Of a DNA stretch of 64,000 nt, positions 50,274 through 59,598 are shown one piece after another. The stretch is from Thermogemmatispora tikiterensis (GTDB lineage Bacteria > Chloroflexota > Ktedonobacteria > Ktedonobacterales > Ktedonobacteraceae), in assembly GCF_003268475.1 (NCBI RefSeq), contig NZ_MCIF01000002.1, positions 3,025,382 through 3,089,381 of the forward strand, written 5' to 3'. Numbering within the stretch: the first letter of the stretch is position 1; each line of letters begins with the position of its first letter. The notes beneath the pieces are model-generated. The model was not told the origin of the DNA and searched no databases. It was given only the letters and a program-made list of their open reading frames with translations. Both the position numbers and the translations under genes were made by a program.

Positions 50274-50861
50274 CTAGCTGGCAAGCCCCGGGCGCGTGTC
50301 GCGGTCGACCAGCTCCAGCTTGCCGCTGACCACGTCGATCACCAGGCCATGTACCGGCAACCTGGGCAGGAAAGGGCTGTTGCGAATAAAGTGCACGACC
50401 TCGCGCACATTCTCCTCCACCTGGGAGAAGGCCCCCAGCCAGCGCACCAGACCGGCCTGGTCACCCAGACCATAGCGCTCAATCAGATCCTGCGGCTCCA
50501 CCCCCAGCGCCTGCATCGAGCCAGTCAAGGCCGCCGGATCGACATGGGCCAGACCACAGTTTGTATGGCCGATTACCAGTACCTCACGCACGCCAAGTAA
50601 ATAGATCGCTCCCGCCAACGAGCGGACCAAATCGCTGTTGACTCCCTCCCCCTCACGTCCAGGCACGGCCACCGTCGCCCCCGCCGTGCGCAGCTCAACC
50701 ACATCGCCGCGCTCCAGCCCCAGCGCCTGCTCCAGCAGGCCCACCAAACGGCAGTCCATACAGGTCACCACCGCCGTCCGCCGCCGGGGCAAATGGCTCA
50801 GCGGCGACAATTGATGCTCGGCCACAAAGCGCTGATTATGCTCCAGAACCTCATCCAGCAT
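50274..50861 (-). CDS. Beta-class carbonic anhydrase
   Basis: This 195-residue enzyme interconverts CO2 and bicarbonate. Zinc ligands C34 (VTCMDCRL), H99 and C102 (GHTNCGL) are present, and D36/R38 form the conserved Asp-Arg dyad. It is at the short end for the beta class. The start at 50861 is preceded by GAGAGAGG; a longer frame to 51206 has no family likeness. The leader contains 4-bp tandem repeats. Confidence 0.93.
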   Translation of the reverse strand: MLDEVLEHNQRFVAEHQLSPLSHLPRRRTAVVTCMDCRLVGLLEQALGLERGDVVELRTAGATVAVPGREGEGVNSDLVRSLAGAIYLLGVREVLVIGHTNCGLAHVDPAALTGSMQALGVEPQDLIERYGLGDQAGLVRWLGAFSQVEENVREVVHFIRNSPFLPRLPVHGLVIDVVSGKLELVDRDTRPGLAS

Positions 50862-50955
50862 ACTATGCCTCTCTCGCCAATATTTCTGCTCTGCAGGCCA
50901 GTACCTCCACAAACGCCAGCGCCGCCCACTCAGTACGTCCGCCCCTCCCTCGCAA

Positions 50956-51001
50956 GGCCAGGCAGGCAGGTCAGTAAGTGAGCGAATGGATGGATGGATG
51001 A
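50956..51001. repeat. AGGC and ATGG tetranucleotide repeats
   Basis: About three AGGC units (50960-50970) and four ATGG units (50985-51000) lie 95-140 bp upstream of the carbonic anhydrase start. Confidence 0.9.
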
Positions 51002-51099
51002 GTCTCAGTGTAGCACAGTCGTCCGAGACGTGCAACGAGCAGGCCCCGCTGGAGCCTGCCCGATCCACTCTTCCCGCCAGAGCCGGTTTGTTAGCCAGC

Positions 51100-51909
51100 T
51101 CACTCCTGCTCGCGCTCAGCAATTGCCGCCTCGCCTTCGACAATGAAGACGATGCGCTCACAGATATTGGTGCAGTGATCGGCAACGCGCTCCAGCTTGT
51201 GGGCAATCCAGAGCAAGTACGTCGCGCGCTGCAGAATGCGCGGGTCGCTCTGCAGCGCGGGAATCGCCTGCGCCCCCGCCAGCATAGCCATCAGATCATG
51301 GCGCACCAGATGATAGCGCACATCGACCACGTCATCCTCTTGCCAGAGATGGCGGGCCGCCGCCGCATCGCGCTGCGCAAAAGCCTGCATCGTGCCCTGC
51401 AGCACCCGTCGCGCCTCCTGGCCCAGGTCAAGAATGCCCTGCATAATCGAGGCCTCGCTGACGCCGCGATGATGCTCCTGCCGCCCTGCCACCTGAGCCG
51501 GTCCAGGACCATTGCCAGAGTCACCGTCAGCCAGATGGCTATCTACCTCCACCTGCGAGGCGGCCTCCGCTCGCAGCGGCATCATACGTAGAATGATCGT
51601 GGCAATGCCCGCCGCCCCATCCCCAATGCGCTCCAGATCACCGGCGATCGAGAGAGCCGCCGTCAGATAGCGCAGGTCCATCCCTGCTAGCGGCTGCTGG
51701 AGGGTCAGTAGCCGGATCGTATGCTCCTCGATAGCGGCACGCAAGCTATCGACACGCGCATCCGCCTCTATGACCATGCCCGAGCGCGCCTGGTCTCCTG
51801 TCCGCAAGGCATCGAGCGCGTTCTTGAGCGCCTCATCAACCATCGCGCCAAGCTGATTGATCTGCTGATCCAACTCCTGTAGCTCTTTATCTAGCAACGT
51901 TCGCGTCAT
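51100..51909 (-). CDS. phoU: Phosphate-transport regulator PhoU
   Basis: This 269-residue PhoU is built of two helical-bundle repeats. Each has the metal-binding-type block: LSIAGDLERIGDGAAGIATI in the first half and LLWIAHKLERVADHCTNICE in the second. It normally restrains phosphate uptake through PstB and PhoR. A ~35-residue Gly/Gln/His-rich insertion separates the two repeats (about 143-178), making it longer than the usual ~220-240. No pst genes are adjacent. AAGGAGAGAG precedes the ATG at 51909. Confidence 0.93.
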   Translation of the reverse strand: MTRTLLDKELQELDQQINQLGAMVDEALKNALDALRTGDQARSGMVIEADARVDSLRAAIEEHTIRLLTLQQPLAGMDLRYLTAALSIAGDLERIGDGAAGIATIILRMMPLRAEAASQVEVDSHLADGDSGNGPGPAQVAGRQEHHRGVSEASIMQGILDLGQEARRVLQGTMQAFAQRDAAAARHLWQEDDVVDVRYHLVRHDLMAMLAGAQAIPALQSDPRILQRATYLLWIAHKLERVADHCTNICERIVFIVEGEAAIAEREQE

Positions 51910-52352
51910 CAATCTCTCTCCTTGCACAAAGTCAGCTCGCCTAAAAAAGCAGGCAGGCAACTAAGCAGGCAGCAAGCAACCAGAATGGATGAGCCTACCA
52001 GACCAGCCAGCCAGCCAGCTAGCTAGCTAGCCAACGAGCAAGCGCCCGAGCTGGCCAAGACCTGCCGCCTTGCGATCCGCGCTTCCCTGCTGCCGCCGGA
52101 CCCGACCGGCCATCTGACAGCATAAGAGTAGGCAGCGATGGCCGCAAGCCCTCACCCCGTCCAGTGTACCACATTTTTCTCCGAAAAGATAGAGTATTAT
52201 TGCAATCTCCTCCTCTAACCTTTAGGGATAGGCGAAAAGCATTGCAGCTGGCCAGACAGCGGATCGCTGCCTCCAATTGACAGCAGGCGGCAGCGGTGCT
52301 AGAGTAGAGCAGGTTCCACGCAGCTAGCTCGTACAAAGGGGATAGAGAGAAC
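51910..52352. other. Divergent intergenic region with tetranucleotide repeats
   Basis: This 443-bp gap lies between phoU and the PIG-L gene. AGGC (51950-51959), CCAG (52003-52018) and AGCT (52017-52031) runs lie on the phoU side. AT-richer sequence around 52150-52230 probably holds promoters. No gene seen. Confidence 0.6.
51950..52031. repeat. AGGC / CCAG / AGCT tetranucleotide runs
   Basis: Three separate short 4-bp repeat blocks lie within 82 bp, all in the phoU leader. Confidence 0.88.
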
Positions 52353-53204
52353 ATGGCAACACGGCGACTGCTGGGCGTCTTCGCCCACCCCGACGACGAA
52401 GGGAGCATGAGCGGCGCCTTCATCCTTTACGGTCAGGCAGGCGTTGAGACCGGGCTGGTCTGTGCCACGCGGGGAGAAGTAGGGGAAATCGCTGACCCTG
52501 TCCTCGCCACGCCGGAGAACCTCGGCCAGGTGCGCGAACAAGAGCTGCGCGCCGCCGCCGACGTCCTTGGCATTCGGCACCTCTGGTTTCTCGACTACCG
52601 CGACTCAGGCATGGCGGGCACGCCAGACAACAATGATCCGCGCGCCTTCATCCAGGCTCCTCCTGCCGATGTTATCGGCAAGCTGGTCGCCATTATCCGC
52701 GCCTTCCGCCCCCAGGTCATGGTGACCTTCGACGAAACCGGCGGCTACGGCCATCCCGACCATATCGCCATCTACCGCTACGCCACTGGCGCCTTCTACG
52801 CCGCCGCTGACGAGGCCCAATACCCCGAGCTAGGGCCGGCGCACGCCGTCTCAAAGCTCTATTATACCGGCTTCCCACGGAGCGGCATCCAGGCCCTGGC
52901 CGCATGGCTCAAAGAGCAAGATCTTTCTCTGGAGGGGACCGCTCTGCGCGGCAGCGACCTCGACCAGCTCGGCATTCCCGATGAGCAGATCAGCGTCGCT
53001 CTCGATGTGTCTTCGGTGCTAGACCTCAAAGACCGCGCTTGGGCCTGCCATCGGACACAGCTCGGAACCGTGGGGATCATGGCCCGCATCCCCCAGGAGA
53101 TCCAGCGCCGCTGGCGGGGGTACGAGTGCTACCAGCTCGCCGCCACACGCGTCGGCCCCGACCTGCCGGGCGAAAATGATCTCTTTGCCCACATCCAGAG
53201 CTAA
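52353..53204 (+). CDS. PIG-L/LmbE family zinc deacetylase
   Basis: This 283-residue protein has the metal-binding motif AHPDDE (11-16) and the downstream His in GYGHPDH. It also has the Asp/Glu-rich LCATRGE-like segment (VCATRGEVGEI). The family removes acetyl groups from N-acetylglucosamine-containing substrates such as mycothiol or bacillithiol precursors, glycopeptides and similar. No thiol-cofactor gene is adjacent, so the substrate is open. GGGGATAGAGAG precedes the ATG. Confidence 0.92.
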   Translation: MATRRLLGVFAHPDDEGSMSGAFILYGQAGVETGLVCATRGEVGEIADPVLATPENLGQVREQELRAAADVLGIRHLWFLDYRDSGMAGTPDNNDPRAFIQAPPADVIGKLVAIIRAFRPQVMVTFDETGGYGHPDHIAIYRYATGAFYAAADEAQYPELGPAHAVSKLYYTGFPRSGIQALAAWLKEQDLSLEGTALRGSDLDQLGIPDEQISVALDVSSVLDLKDRAWACHRTQLGTVGIMARIPQEIQRRWRGYECYQLAATRVGPDLPGENDLFAHIQS

Positions 53205-53364
53205 CAACCAGTCCCGGCCCGGCGCCTGCGCCTTCTTTTCCCTTCCTGGACTGGACTGGCCTGGTCTGGCCGGAACCGACCGGCCCCCCGCAGCCCAGCC
53301 TGGCAACAGCTAGCCAGAGCCAGGCTGGTCACGGCACCGCGTCGGCTAGCGCATATCGCGGTCG

Positions 53365-54225
53365 TCACCCCGATCTCTTTCCCAGCAAGGCCCGCTCACA
53401 GGCCCTGGCAAAGGCCCAGATGCTGGGATAGCGTTGCCGCGGTTCGCGCGCCAGGGCCCGCTCCAGCACCGGCTCAATGGCCGGCGGCAGAGCAGGCACA
53501 TGCTCCCGTGGCGCAGGGAGCGGTATTCTGCGCTGATGGAACTGCTGTAGCTCAATAAATGAGCCAACCAGGGGCGGCGTCCCGCAGAGCCACTCGTACA
53601 GGACTACCGCCAGGGCGTACTGATCACTGGCCATGCTGGGCCGCCCCTCGAACTGCTCAGGAGCCATGTAGGCCGCAGTGCCGACCAGTGTCCGGCTCGC
53701 TCTCAGACGCGCCAGACGCAACGAGGCCGCAATGCCAAAGTCACTCAGCAGCAGATGGTTCGGTCTGGCCAGTAACAGATTGTCAGGTTTGACATCCTGA
53801 TGCACCAGCCCATAATTGTGCACCGTCTGCAGGGCCGCCGCCGCTTGCAGCAGATAGTGACAGGCCTCGCGCGGCAAGAGACAGACCCCCCCTCCACAGT
53901 AGCTGCGCATGCTGCCGTAGGGAGCATACTCCATCACCAGATAGGGCACAGGACCAGCAAAGCCAAACTCGTAGATCTGCACAATGTGAGGATGAGCCGG
54001 CAACCTGGCCAGGAGACTGGCCTCACGCCGTAGCTCTTCAGCCTCCTGGCCCGAGGCCCGCAGACGCAGCACTTTGATGGCAACCAGACGTTCAATGTAG
54101 ATCTGACGCGCCAGGTAGACGCGCGCCATCCCTCCTTCCCCCAGCTGACGGATCAGAGAATAGTTGCCAAGCCGTGTCCCAGGCTCAAGTTCACTCTCGT
54201 CAGCACTTTCTTTCACATGCATCAT
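53365..54225 (-). CDS. Stand-alone Ser/Thr protein kinase
   Basis: This 286-residue Hanks-type kinase has no membrane segment or extracellular sensor. The P-loop is LGEGGMARVYLA, the ATP Lys is K51 in VAIKVLRL, and the Glu is in EELRREAS. The catalytic loop reads VHQDVKPDN (Gln in place of the usual Arg of HRD, a non-RD form), with LSDFGIA and YMAPEQ. Loss of the RD arginine suggests activity without activation-loop phosphorylation. Substrates unknown. AGGAGAG lies upstream of the start. Confidence 0.93.
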   Translation of the reverse strand: MMHVKESADESELEPGTRLGNYSLIRQLGEGGMARVYLARQIYIERLVAIKVLRLRASGQEAEELRREASLLARLPAHPHIVQIYEFGFAGPVPYLVMEYAPYGSMRSYCGGGVCLLPREACHYLLQAAAALQTVHNYGLVHQDVKPDNLLLARPNHLLLSDFGIAASLRLARLRASRTLVGTAAYMAPEQFEGRPSMASDQYALAVVLYEWLCGTPPLVGSFIELQQFHQRRIPLPAPREHVPALPPAIEPVLERALAREPRQRYPSIWAFARACERALLGKRSG

Positions 54226-55225
54226 TCCTTCGCTCTCCTGAGCTGTGACGGCACCTCATTCATCGCCCCTCAGAAAGTACACTACTTGATAACTGTGCTT
54301 CTGTAGAGCCTTCCTACCCGAAAAGCATAAATGGCTGTTCACCATAAGTGAAGCACAATCCAGAGCTGATCGATCAGTGCCTCCACTATTAAAAGGACGT
54401 CAGTGCCATCTCAGAGCCAAAGCTTTTCCCAGTGAGCCGTCGCCGCCGTCAAGTGGAGAGGGCTAAGACCATGAGAGGATTGGCCGATTGCTGTTGCAGA
54501 GGAGATGGTATACTAGACATGAGCAGAGGCGATGTTTCCAGCACTGCCCGCTTCTAGGCCAGACGCAAGGCAAGCTTGAGCAAAGACGCCGTCTCTTCCC
54601 ATCGGCCCGCAGCTAGGGTAGACAGTGGTGCAACCCGAGGAGAGCCTCGCCTCTCCCTCCGACGGACCAGCGACGACAGCCCAAGGAAGGAGTGTCGACG
54701 ACACACAGCCGCAGTCATTCCACTCATAGACGATTCATACATGCACGCAGGCGCACGCGCCCACCCATTCATGTCGTGCACGTGCGCCAGGCATAGCACT
54801 GCAAAGCCGCTCATCGCGCCCGACCACGCACGGGATCGCAATGGAAGACCAACCGAAGGCTTCTCGTGCTCGTCTCCTTGCCCTGCGGGCCAGGCGAGCA
54901 GCAACGCAACGGCGGTCGTCGCTCTCTCTGCTCATCGCCCACAGGTCGGCTGGTCGACAGAGCTGGCAGATCAGGAGAGAGGAAACTGAGCGCACATCTA
55001 TAGCGCCAGCAGGGTCAGTTGCACCAGTTGTCACAGATCGACCGATCGACCGACCGCTTTGGTCATGGCCTGGTCTGCTGTCTGCCCATGTTGCCCTGGC
55101 CGGACTGGCCAGCAGACCAGCCTCTTAGCAAGGTGATGGGAAGCGAGAGCAAGCCAAAAGGCTCAAATTTAGTCCAGTCCTTCTTCTTACTAGCTAGAAC
55201 AGAACATAACAAGGACAGACCAGCT
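54226..55225. other. Longest gene-free stretch, 1000 bp
   Basis: This region lies between the divergent kinase and glycosyltransferase genes. A TATACT box lies at about 54509-54514, and a GATCGACC-type repeat (55036-55056) lies 170-190 bp before the glycosyltransferase. Several frames exist on both strands, but none has a family likeness or good initiation site. It could hide a small RNA; I cannot support one. Confidence 0.5.
55036..55056. repeat. GACC/GATC tetranucleotide run
   Basis: Five alternating 4-bp units lie in the leader of the glycosyltransferase gene. Confidence 0.8.
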
Positions 55226-56539
55226 ATGATTGAACTAGAGGGAGCTATCTCGCCAGAGAACACACTCTTTGTGCTGTTATGCTTTGAGGGGCCAGACGTC
55301 TACTCGACCGCCGGCGGCCTGGGTACACGGGTCACCGAGCTGAGCGAGGCCCTGGCTACCCAGGGCTATACCACTCACCTCATCTTCATCGGCGATCCCT
55401 ACAAGCCCCCGGTGGAGCACCGTGTCGATGGTCGTTTGATCCTCAAGCGCTGGTCGCAGTGGGTCAGCAAATACTATCCCAACGGCGTCTATGATGGTGA
55501 GGAGCAAAAGCTCTACGACTATAACGAGAGCGTTCCCCAGCACATCTACGAGAACATCGCCCGCCCGGCGGTCGAACAGGGGAAGCTGGTGGTGATCATG
55601 GGCGAAGACTGGCATACCGCCGAGGTGATGTGTCGCATTTCTGATTTGCTTCACTGGTTTGGCATCCGCCAGCGTGTCTTGATGCTCTGGAACCTCAACA
55701 GTCTGATGTCGCTGCACCGTATCAACTGGGGCCGCCTGAGCTATGTGACCACGCTCTGTACGGTCAGCAAGTACATGAAGCACAAGATGTGGGAGCTGGG
55801 CGTCAACCCCCTGGTGATCCCCAACGGCATCCCGGCCCGCCACCTGGCCCCGGTCGATCCGGCCATCGCCACTCGTCTGCGTGAGATCGCCCGCCAGGGC
55901 GACTCACGGCGTCTCTTCCTCTTCAAGATTGGGCGCTTCGATCCCGATAAGCGCTGGATGATGGCCATCGAAGCGGTCGCCCGTCTCAAACACAGTGGCC
56001 ACCCTGTGACTCTCTTTGTCCGCGGCGGCATCGAGCCGCATGGGGCCGAGGTGCTCAGCCATGCCTATCATCGTGGCCTGGTCATTCGCGATGTCATCGC
56101 CCAGCGTCCCACTCTGGAGCAGTGCATCGAGGCGGTTGCCAACGCCGGCCCTGCCGACATCTACAATCTCCGCTTCTTCCTGCCCGAGGAGTTCGTGCGC
56201 AGCATCTACCACGCCGCCGATGCCACCCTCGCCAACAGCGGTCACGAGCCATTCGGCCTGGTAGCCCTGGAGGTGATGGCCGCCCGCGGCATCGCCGTTA
56301 CCGGCTGCACCGGCGAGGACTATGCCATCTCCTTTGAGAACGCCATTGTGACCGAGACCGATGATCCCGACGAGATCGTCGGCTATCTGCTCCATCTGGG
56401 ACGCCATCCCGAGGAGCAGGAGCGCATCCGCTGCGCGGGCTTCCGCACGGCTGAGCAATTCCTCTGGGACCAGGTCATTGAAAATCTCATCAGTAAGCTG
56501 GAGTTTCTGGCACGGAAACAGAATATCGTGCTGAAGTAG
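55226..56539 (+). CDS. Glycogen/starch-synthase-like glycosyltransferase
   Basis: This 437-residue GT-B enzyme has an N-terminal part with FEGPDVYSTAGGLGTRVTEL, the KxGG-like ADP-glucose loop region of starch synthases (here the Lys is replaced by Ser/Thr context). The C-terminal part has LFKIGRFDPDKRWMMAIEAV, then ANSGHEPFGLVALEVMAARG with the E-x7-E motif. The start at 55226 has AAGGAC 9 nt upstream; an ATG at 55136 is the alternative. It is followed after 11 bp by a GH57 gene. Likely role: synthesis or remodelling of an alpha-glucan. Confidence 0.88.
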   Translation: MIELEGAISPENTLFVLLCFEGPDVYSTAGGLGTRVTELSEALATQGYTTHLIFIGDPYKPPVEHRVDGRLILKRWSQWVSKYYPNGVYDGEEQKLYDYNESVPQHIYENIARPAVEQGKLVVIMGEDWHTAEVMCRISDLLHWFGIRQRVLMLWNLNSLMSLHRINWGRLSYVTTLCTVSKYMKHKMWELGVNPLVIPNGIPARHLAPVDPAIATRLREIARQGDSRRLFLFKIGRFDPDKRWMMAIEAVARLKHSGHPVTLFVRGGIEPHGAEVLSHAYHRGLVIRDVIAQRPTLEQCIEAVANAGPADIYNLRFFLPEEFVRSIYHAADATLANSGHEPFGLVALEVMAARGIAVTGCTGEDYAISFENAIVTETDDPDEIVGYLLHLGRHPEEQERIRCAGFRTAEQFLWDQVIENLISKLEFLARKQNIVLK

Positions 56540-56550
56540 GGGTTCGGGTT

Positions 56551-58014
56551 ATGGTTGCTGAGCTTGCCATCTATACCGTGGTGCATCAGCCGCGCCGTCT
56601 CAAGCTGCCCGCGCAGCCAATTCCGCGGGGTGCCTCGATCGAGGATATCGTGCGCTGCCTCTTCGATGAGCGCATGAACGAGCGCTACTTTCGTAAGGTG
56701 GCCACCTACTGCTACTACCCGGCCACACGCCTGTTTCTGGACCTGGTGCGTCAGGGCCTCCATTTCTCGATCGGCTTCTCGCTCTCGTTCCTGCGCCAGG
56801 CCGAAGCCTGGGACCCCGCCCTGCTGGACCTTTTCCGCGAACTGGTAGCGCATGAGAATGTGGAGATTATCGGCGTGGAGCCGTACCACAGCTTCCTGTT
56901 CTTGCTTGACCTGCCGGCCTTCATCGCCCGCATGCAATGGATGGCCGACGAGATCGAGCGCATCTTTGGGAAGCGCCCGCAGGTCACCGACACGACCGAG
57001 ATGTGCATGTCGGTGACGATTTATCATGCGCTGGACCTGGCCGGCTTCCGCGGGGCCTTGATGGATGGCCGCCCCTGGGTCCTGGGTTGGCGCGAGAGCA
57101 CCCATCTCTACCACTACACCGAGGAGCAGCCCTACGCGCTGCCTCCCCAAGCCTACCGTCCGCCGACGGCCCCAGGCCGGCGTAGCAGCGGCAATCATCG
57201 CAGCCGCAATGCGGTTGTGGGCGATCGCGAGCGCGGTCCCTATCTGCTGGCCCGTCATCTCGATCTGAGCGACGATGTGGGCTACCGCTTCTCTAATCGC
57301 TCGTGGTCGGGCTACCCGCTCTATGCCGATACTTACGCCGACTGGCTGGCCCATACCTGGGGCGATTTCCTGCTCCTCGGATGGGACTATGAGACCTTCG
57401 GCGAGCACCATCGCGTCGATAGCGGCATCTTCGAGTTTATGCGCGCCCTGCCCGCCGAGCTGGCCCGCCGTGGCGTGCAGACGCGCACGCCCAGCGAGCT
57501 GATCGCCCGCTTCCAGCAGCGCGCCTATCATCTCCCCTTACCGGTCTATCCGACAACCTGGGCCGGCAGCGGCGGCATGGAGTTCTTCCTGGGCAATAGC
57601 GCCCAGCAGACGATTTTTCAGCTCATGGGCCAGGTCTACGGCATGGCGCGCCTGACGGAGAATCCAGAGCTGCTCGATCTGGCTATCTGGTTGGCCCAGT
57701 CCGATAATCTGCATCTGATCCAGTGGTTTGGACGCAGCGGCCCCGAGGCGGAGGTCTCGGCTTACTTTACGCCACGCGAGTGGTGGGAGCTGGGACCGGA
57801 TGGCGTGATTCGGGAGCAGCAGCAGGTCTATCTCAACGCCATCCGGGCGATGGAGCCATATTTGCCAACGACGGTGGCGCGCCAGGAGCGTCTGCGCGCC
57901 CGTCTGGCGCGGTCCAGCACCGCCCGCAGCGCGCGCACACGCCCCGCTGGCACACCAGGTCAGGACCAGGGGCCCGCTTTGTTGGAGGCCGGCTACGTGC
58001 TGCAGAAGGCTTAA
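56551..58014 (+). CDS. Glycoside hydrolase family 57 (alpha-amylase/4-alpha-glucanotransferase type)
   Basis: This 487-residue enzyme has GH57 blocks: motif 1 VVHQP (10-14), motif 2 EIIGVEPYHS (105-114), a candidate nucleophile Glu150 in TDTTEMCMS, and the acid/base Asp279 in LGWDYETFGEHH. A basic, Ser/Asn-rich insertion lies at ~205-228. The tail is Arg/Ser/Pro-rich. It is co-transcribed with the glycosyltransferase upstream, so both probably act on one alpha-glucan store. The stop overlaps the convergent P450 gene by 4 bp. Confidence 0.9.
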   Translation: MVAELAIYTVVHQPRRLKLPAQPIPRGASIEDIVRCLFDERMNERYFRKVATYCYYPATRLFLDLVRQGLHFSIGFSLSFLRQAEAWDPALLDLFRELVAHENVEIIGVEPYHSFLFLLDLPAFIARMQWMADEIERIFGKRPQVTDTTEMCMSVTIYHALDLAGFRGALMDGRPWVLGWRESTHLYHYTEEQPYALPPQAYRPPTAPGRRSSGNHRSRNAVVGDRERGPYLLARHLDLSDDVGYRFSNRSWSGYPLYADTYADWLAHTWGDFLLLGWDYETFGEHHRVDSGIFEFMRALPAELARRGVQTRTPSELIARFQQRAYHLPLPVYPTTWAGSGGMEFFLGNSAQQTIFQLMGQVYGMARLTENPELLDLAIWLAQSDNLHLIQWFGRSGPEAEVSAYFTPREWWELGPDGVIREQQQVYLNAIRAMEPYLPTTVARQERLRARLARSSTARSARTRPAGTPGQDQGPALLEAGYVLQKA

Positions 58015-59336
58015 GGCTCTCGGGGCGCCGTGGCCACACCAGTCGCCGCCCTCTCCCTCTCCACCCGAGACCGGAAGTCGCCTTCTTCGTCTCGTGAGAC
58101 GATGAAATCGCGCAGTTCGTAGCCACAGATCAGCTCGTTCCAGTGCAGCCGCGGCGGACGCTCAAGGCGCAGTCCCGGCAGGGCCAGCAGGCGCCGCAGG
58201 AAGATGTCGCTTTCCTGCAGGGCAATGGGCGCTCCGGGACAGCGGTGCGCGCCGTCACCAAACCCCATAAGCGAGGGGGCAACGCGCTCTTCATGCAAGG
58301 GCCGCCCCGGACAGAGCCGCCGTGGTCGCGCTCCTACAACACGCTCATCAGCGTTGATGGCATAAATGTGCAGGTCAATCAAGGCCCCCGCCGGAATACG
58401 GGCCTGCTCCTCCCCAGCGGGGCCGGCGAGGATCAGCTCCCGGCTGGTTCGACGATAGAGGTGGCCCACTACAGGCTCCAGGCGGAGCACCTCCTCTAGC
58501 AGGGAGAGGCGCTCCTCCTCCGGAGCCTGTAAAAAGCGCTGGCGCAGGGCTGGCTGCTCCAGCAGATGCCAGGCGGCCACGCTAATAAACTCGCGCGTGG
58601 TAATCATGCCAGCGGCGCCATAGGTGACGCATTCCGTCAGAATCTCCCGCGGACTATAGCCCTGGGCCAACAGGTGAGAGATGACGTCCTGGCGCGGCTG
58701 CCGGCGCCGCGCCCGCACCGCCGGGCGCACGTCCAGCCAGTAGAAGCGTAGAACCGCCCACTGCAGGCCGAGAAAATTGAGCCAGGTCCGTGGGTCAGGA
58801 CTGAGACGCTCAATGGGATAGCGAAAGAAGGCTTCCAACCGGCGCGCCATGCCCGGGAGTAGGCTGTCGGTTAAACCGACTACCTCGGCAGCAACGCGCA
58901 CAGCCATCTCCAGCGTCAGCCGACTCAGGTCGACCTTCCTCCGCCGTCGTAGCTTCTCAATGAGCTCCTCGCTCACGGCCTCCATGAGCTTCCGATACTG
59001 CTCGCTGACGACGCGCGGCGCGAAAAAGCGGGCCGCCTGCCGCCGCTGGTGCTGATGCTCCTGACCATCGCTGAAGAGCAACGGCAGACGCATCAGACGA
59101 GGTAGCCGCGTCAATACTTCGGCATTAAAACCAGCCTGACGTACGGCATTACTGCGTAGAATGGCTCTGGCCTCTTTGAAGGCGCGTACGTGCCAGACCC
59201 CCGTCTGGTCACACTCAAGTGCCGGTTCGGCTCTCTCTAAACAAGGCGCCGTCTTTTGCTCCTCTCCCCAGGGCCTCCAGGCCCTCTGCTCCGCTGACAC
59301 TGGCTCTCGCTCCGGTGCTGTAATACTGTTCTCCAT
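58011..59336 (-). CDS. Cytochrome P450
   Basis: This 441-residue soluble P450 has the C-helix H-x-x-x-R (EHQHQRRQAARFF). The I-helix reads YGAAGMITTREF (239-250), with the conserved Thr pair but without the usual acidic residue just before it. The ExxR is E282-VL-R285, and the heme-binding loop is FGDGAHRCPGAP with axial Cys366. No ferredoxin or reductase gene is adjacent. It is divergent from a TetR regulator, with palindromes on both promoters, so it is likely inducible. Substrate unknown. Confidence 0.95.
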   Translation of the reverse strand: MENSITAPEREPVSAEQRAWRPWGEEQKTAPCLERAEPALECDQTGVWHVRAFKEARAILRSNAVRQAGFNAEVLTRLPRLMRLPLLFSDGQEHQHQRRQAARFFAPRVVSEQYRKLMEAVSEELIEKLRRRRKVDLSRLTLEMAVRVAAEVVGLTDSLLPGMARRLEAFFRYPIERLSPDPRTWLNFLGLQWAVLRFYWLDVRPAVRARRRQPRQDVISHLLAQGYSPREILTECVTYGAAGMITTREFISVAAWHLLEQPALRQRFLQAPEEERLSLLEEVLRLEPVVGHLYRRTSRELILAGPAGEEQARIPAGALIDLHIYAINADERVVGARPRRLCPGRPLHEERVAPSLMGFGDGAHRCPGAPIALQESDIFLRRLLALPGLRLERPPRLHWNELICGYELRDFIVSRDEEGDFRSRVERERAATGVATAPREP

Positions 59337-59401
59337 GGTTGGCCTCTCCTCTCGTCTCTGGACCTCTACTCGATGAAACTGATCACTGACCTCCGCTCCT
59401 T

Positions 59402-59439
59402 ATGATATACAATATATCATAGTATATTGATGATATCAA
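59402..59439 (-). promoter_or_regulatory. P450 promoter with overlapping palindromic operator
   Basis: On the minus strand, TTGATA (59434-59439) and TATATT (59411-59416) are 17 nt apart. The perfect inverted repeat ATGATATA-CAA-TATATCAT (59402-59420) covers the -10 box. Confidence 0.75.
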
Positions 59440-59502
59440 ATCTAAGAGGGAGGCGAGAGGCCAGCCTGCCGGTGAGAGCAGGTGCGCGCCTTCTAGCCGG
59501 AC

Positions 59503-59517
59503 GTGCTATAATAGCAC
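59503..59517 (+). promoter_or_regulatory. TetR-gene promoter with overlapping palindrome
   Basis: The perfect inverted repeat GTGCTAT-A-ATAGCAC contains TATAAT (59507-59512) as an extended -10. It lies about 85 bp before the TetR start and is a natural autoregulatory operator candidate. Confidence 0.7.
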
Positions 59518-59598
59518 GGTATAGGCGGCAAGCTCTGCCGTTTGCTGGTTAAGGCGCGGCGAGCAGTTCTTTTTACCGGGGGAGGAGCACATCCGAGC

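Noticed and set aside
54226..55225. tRNA or structured RNA in the largest gap
   Set aside because: No T-loop/acceptor pairing or known riboswitch core could be found by eye. A covariance-model search would decide.
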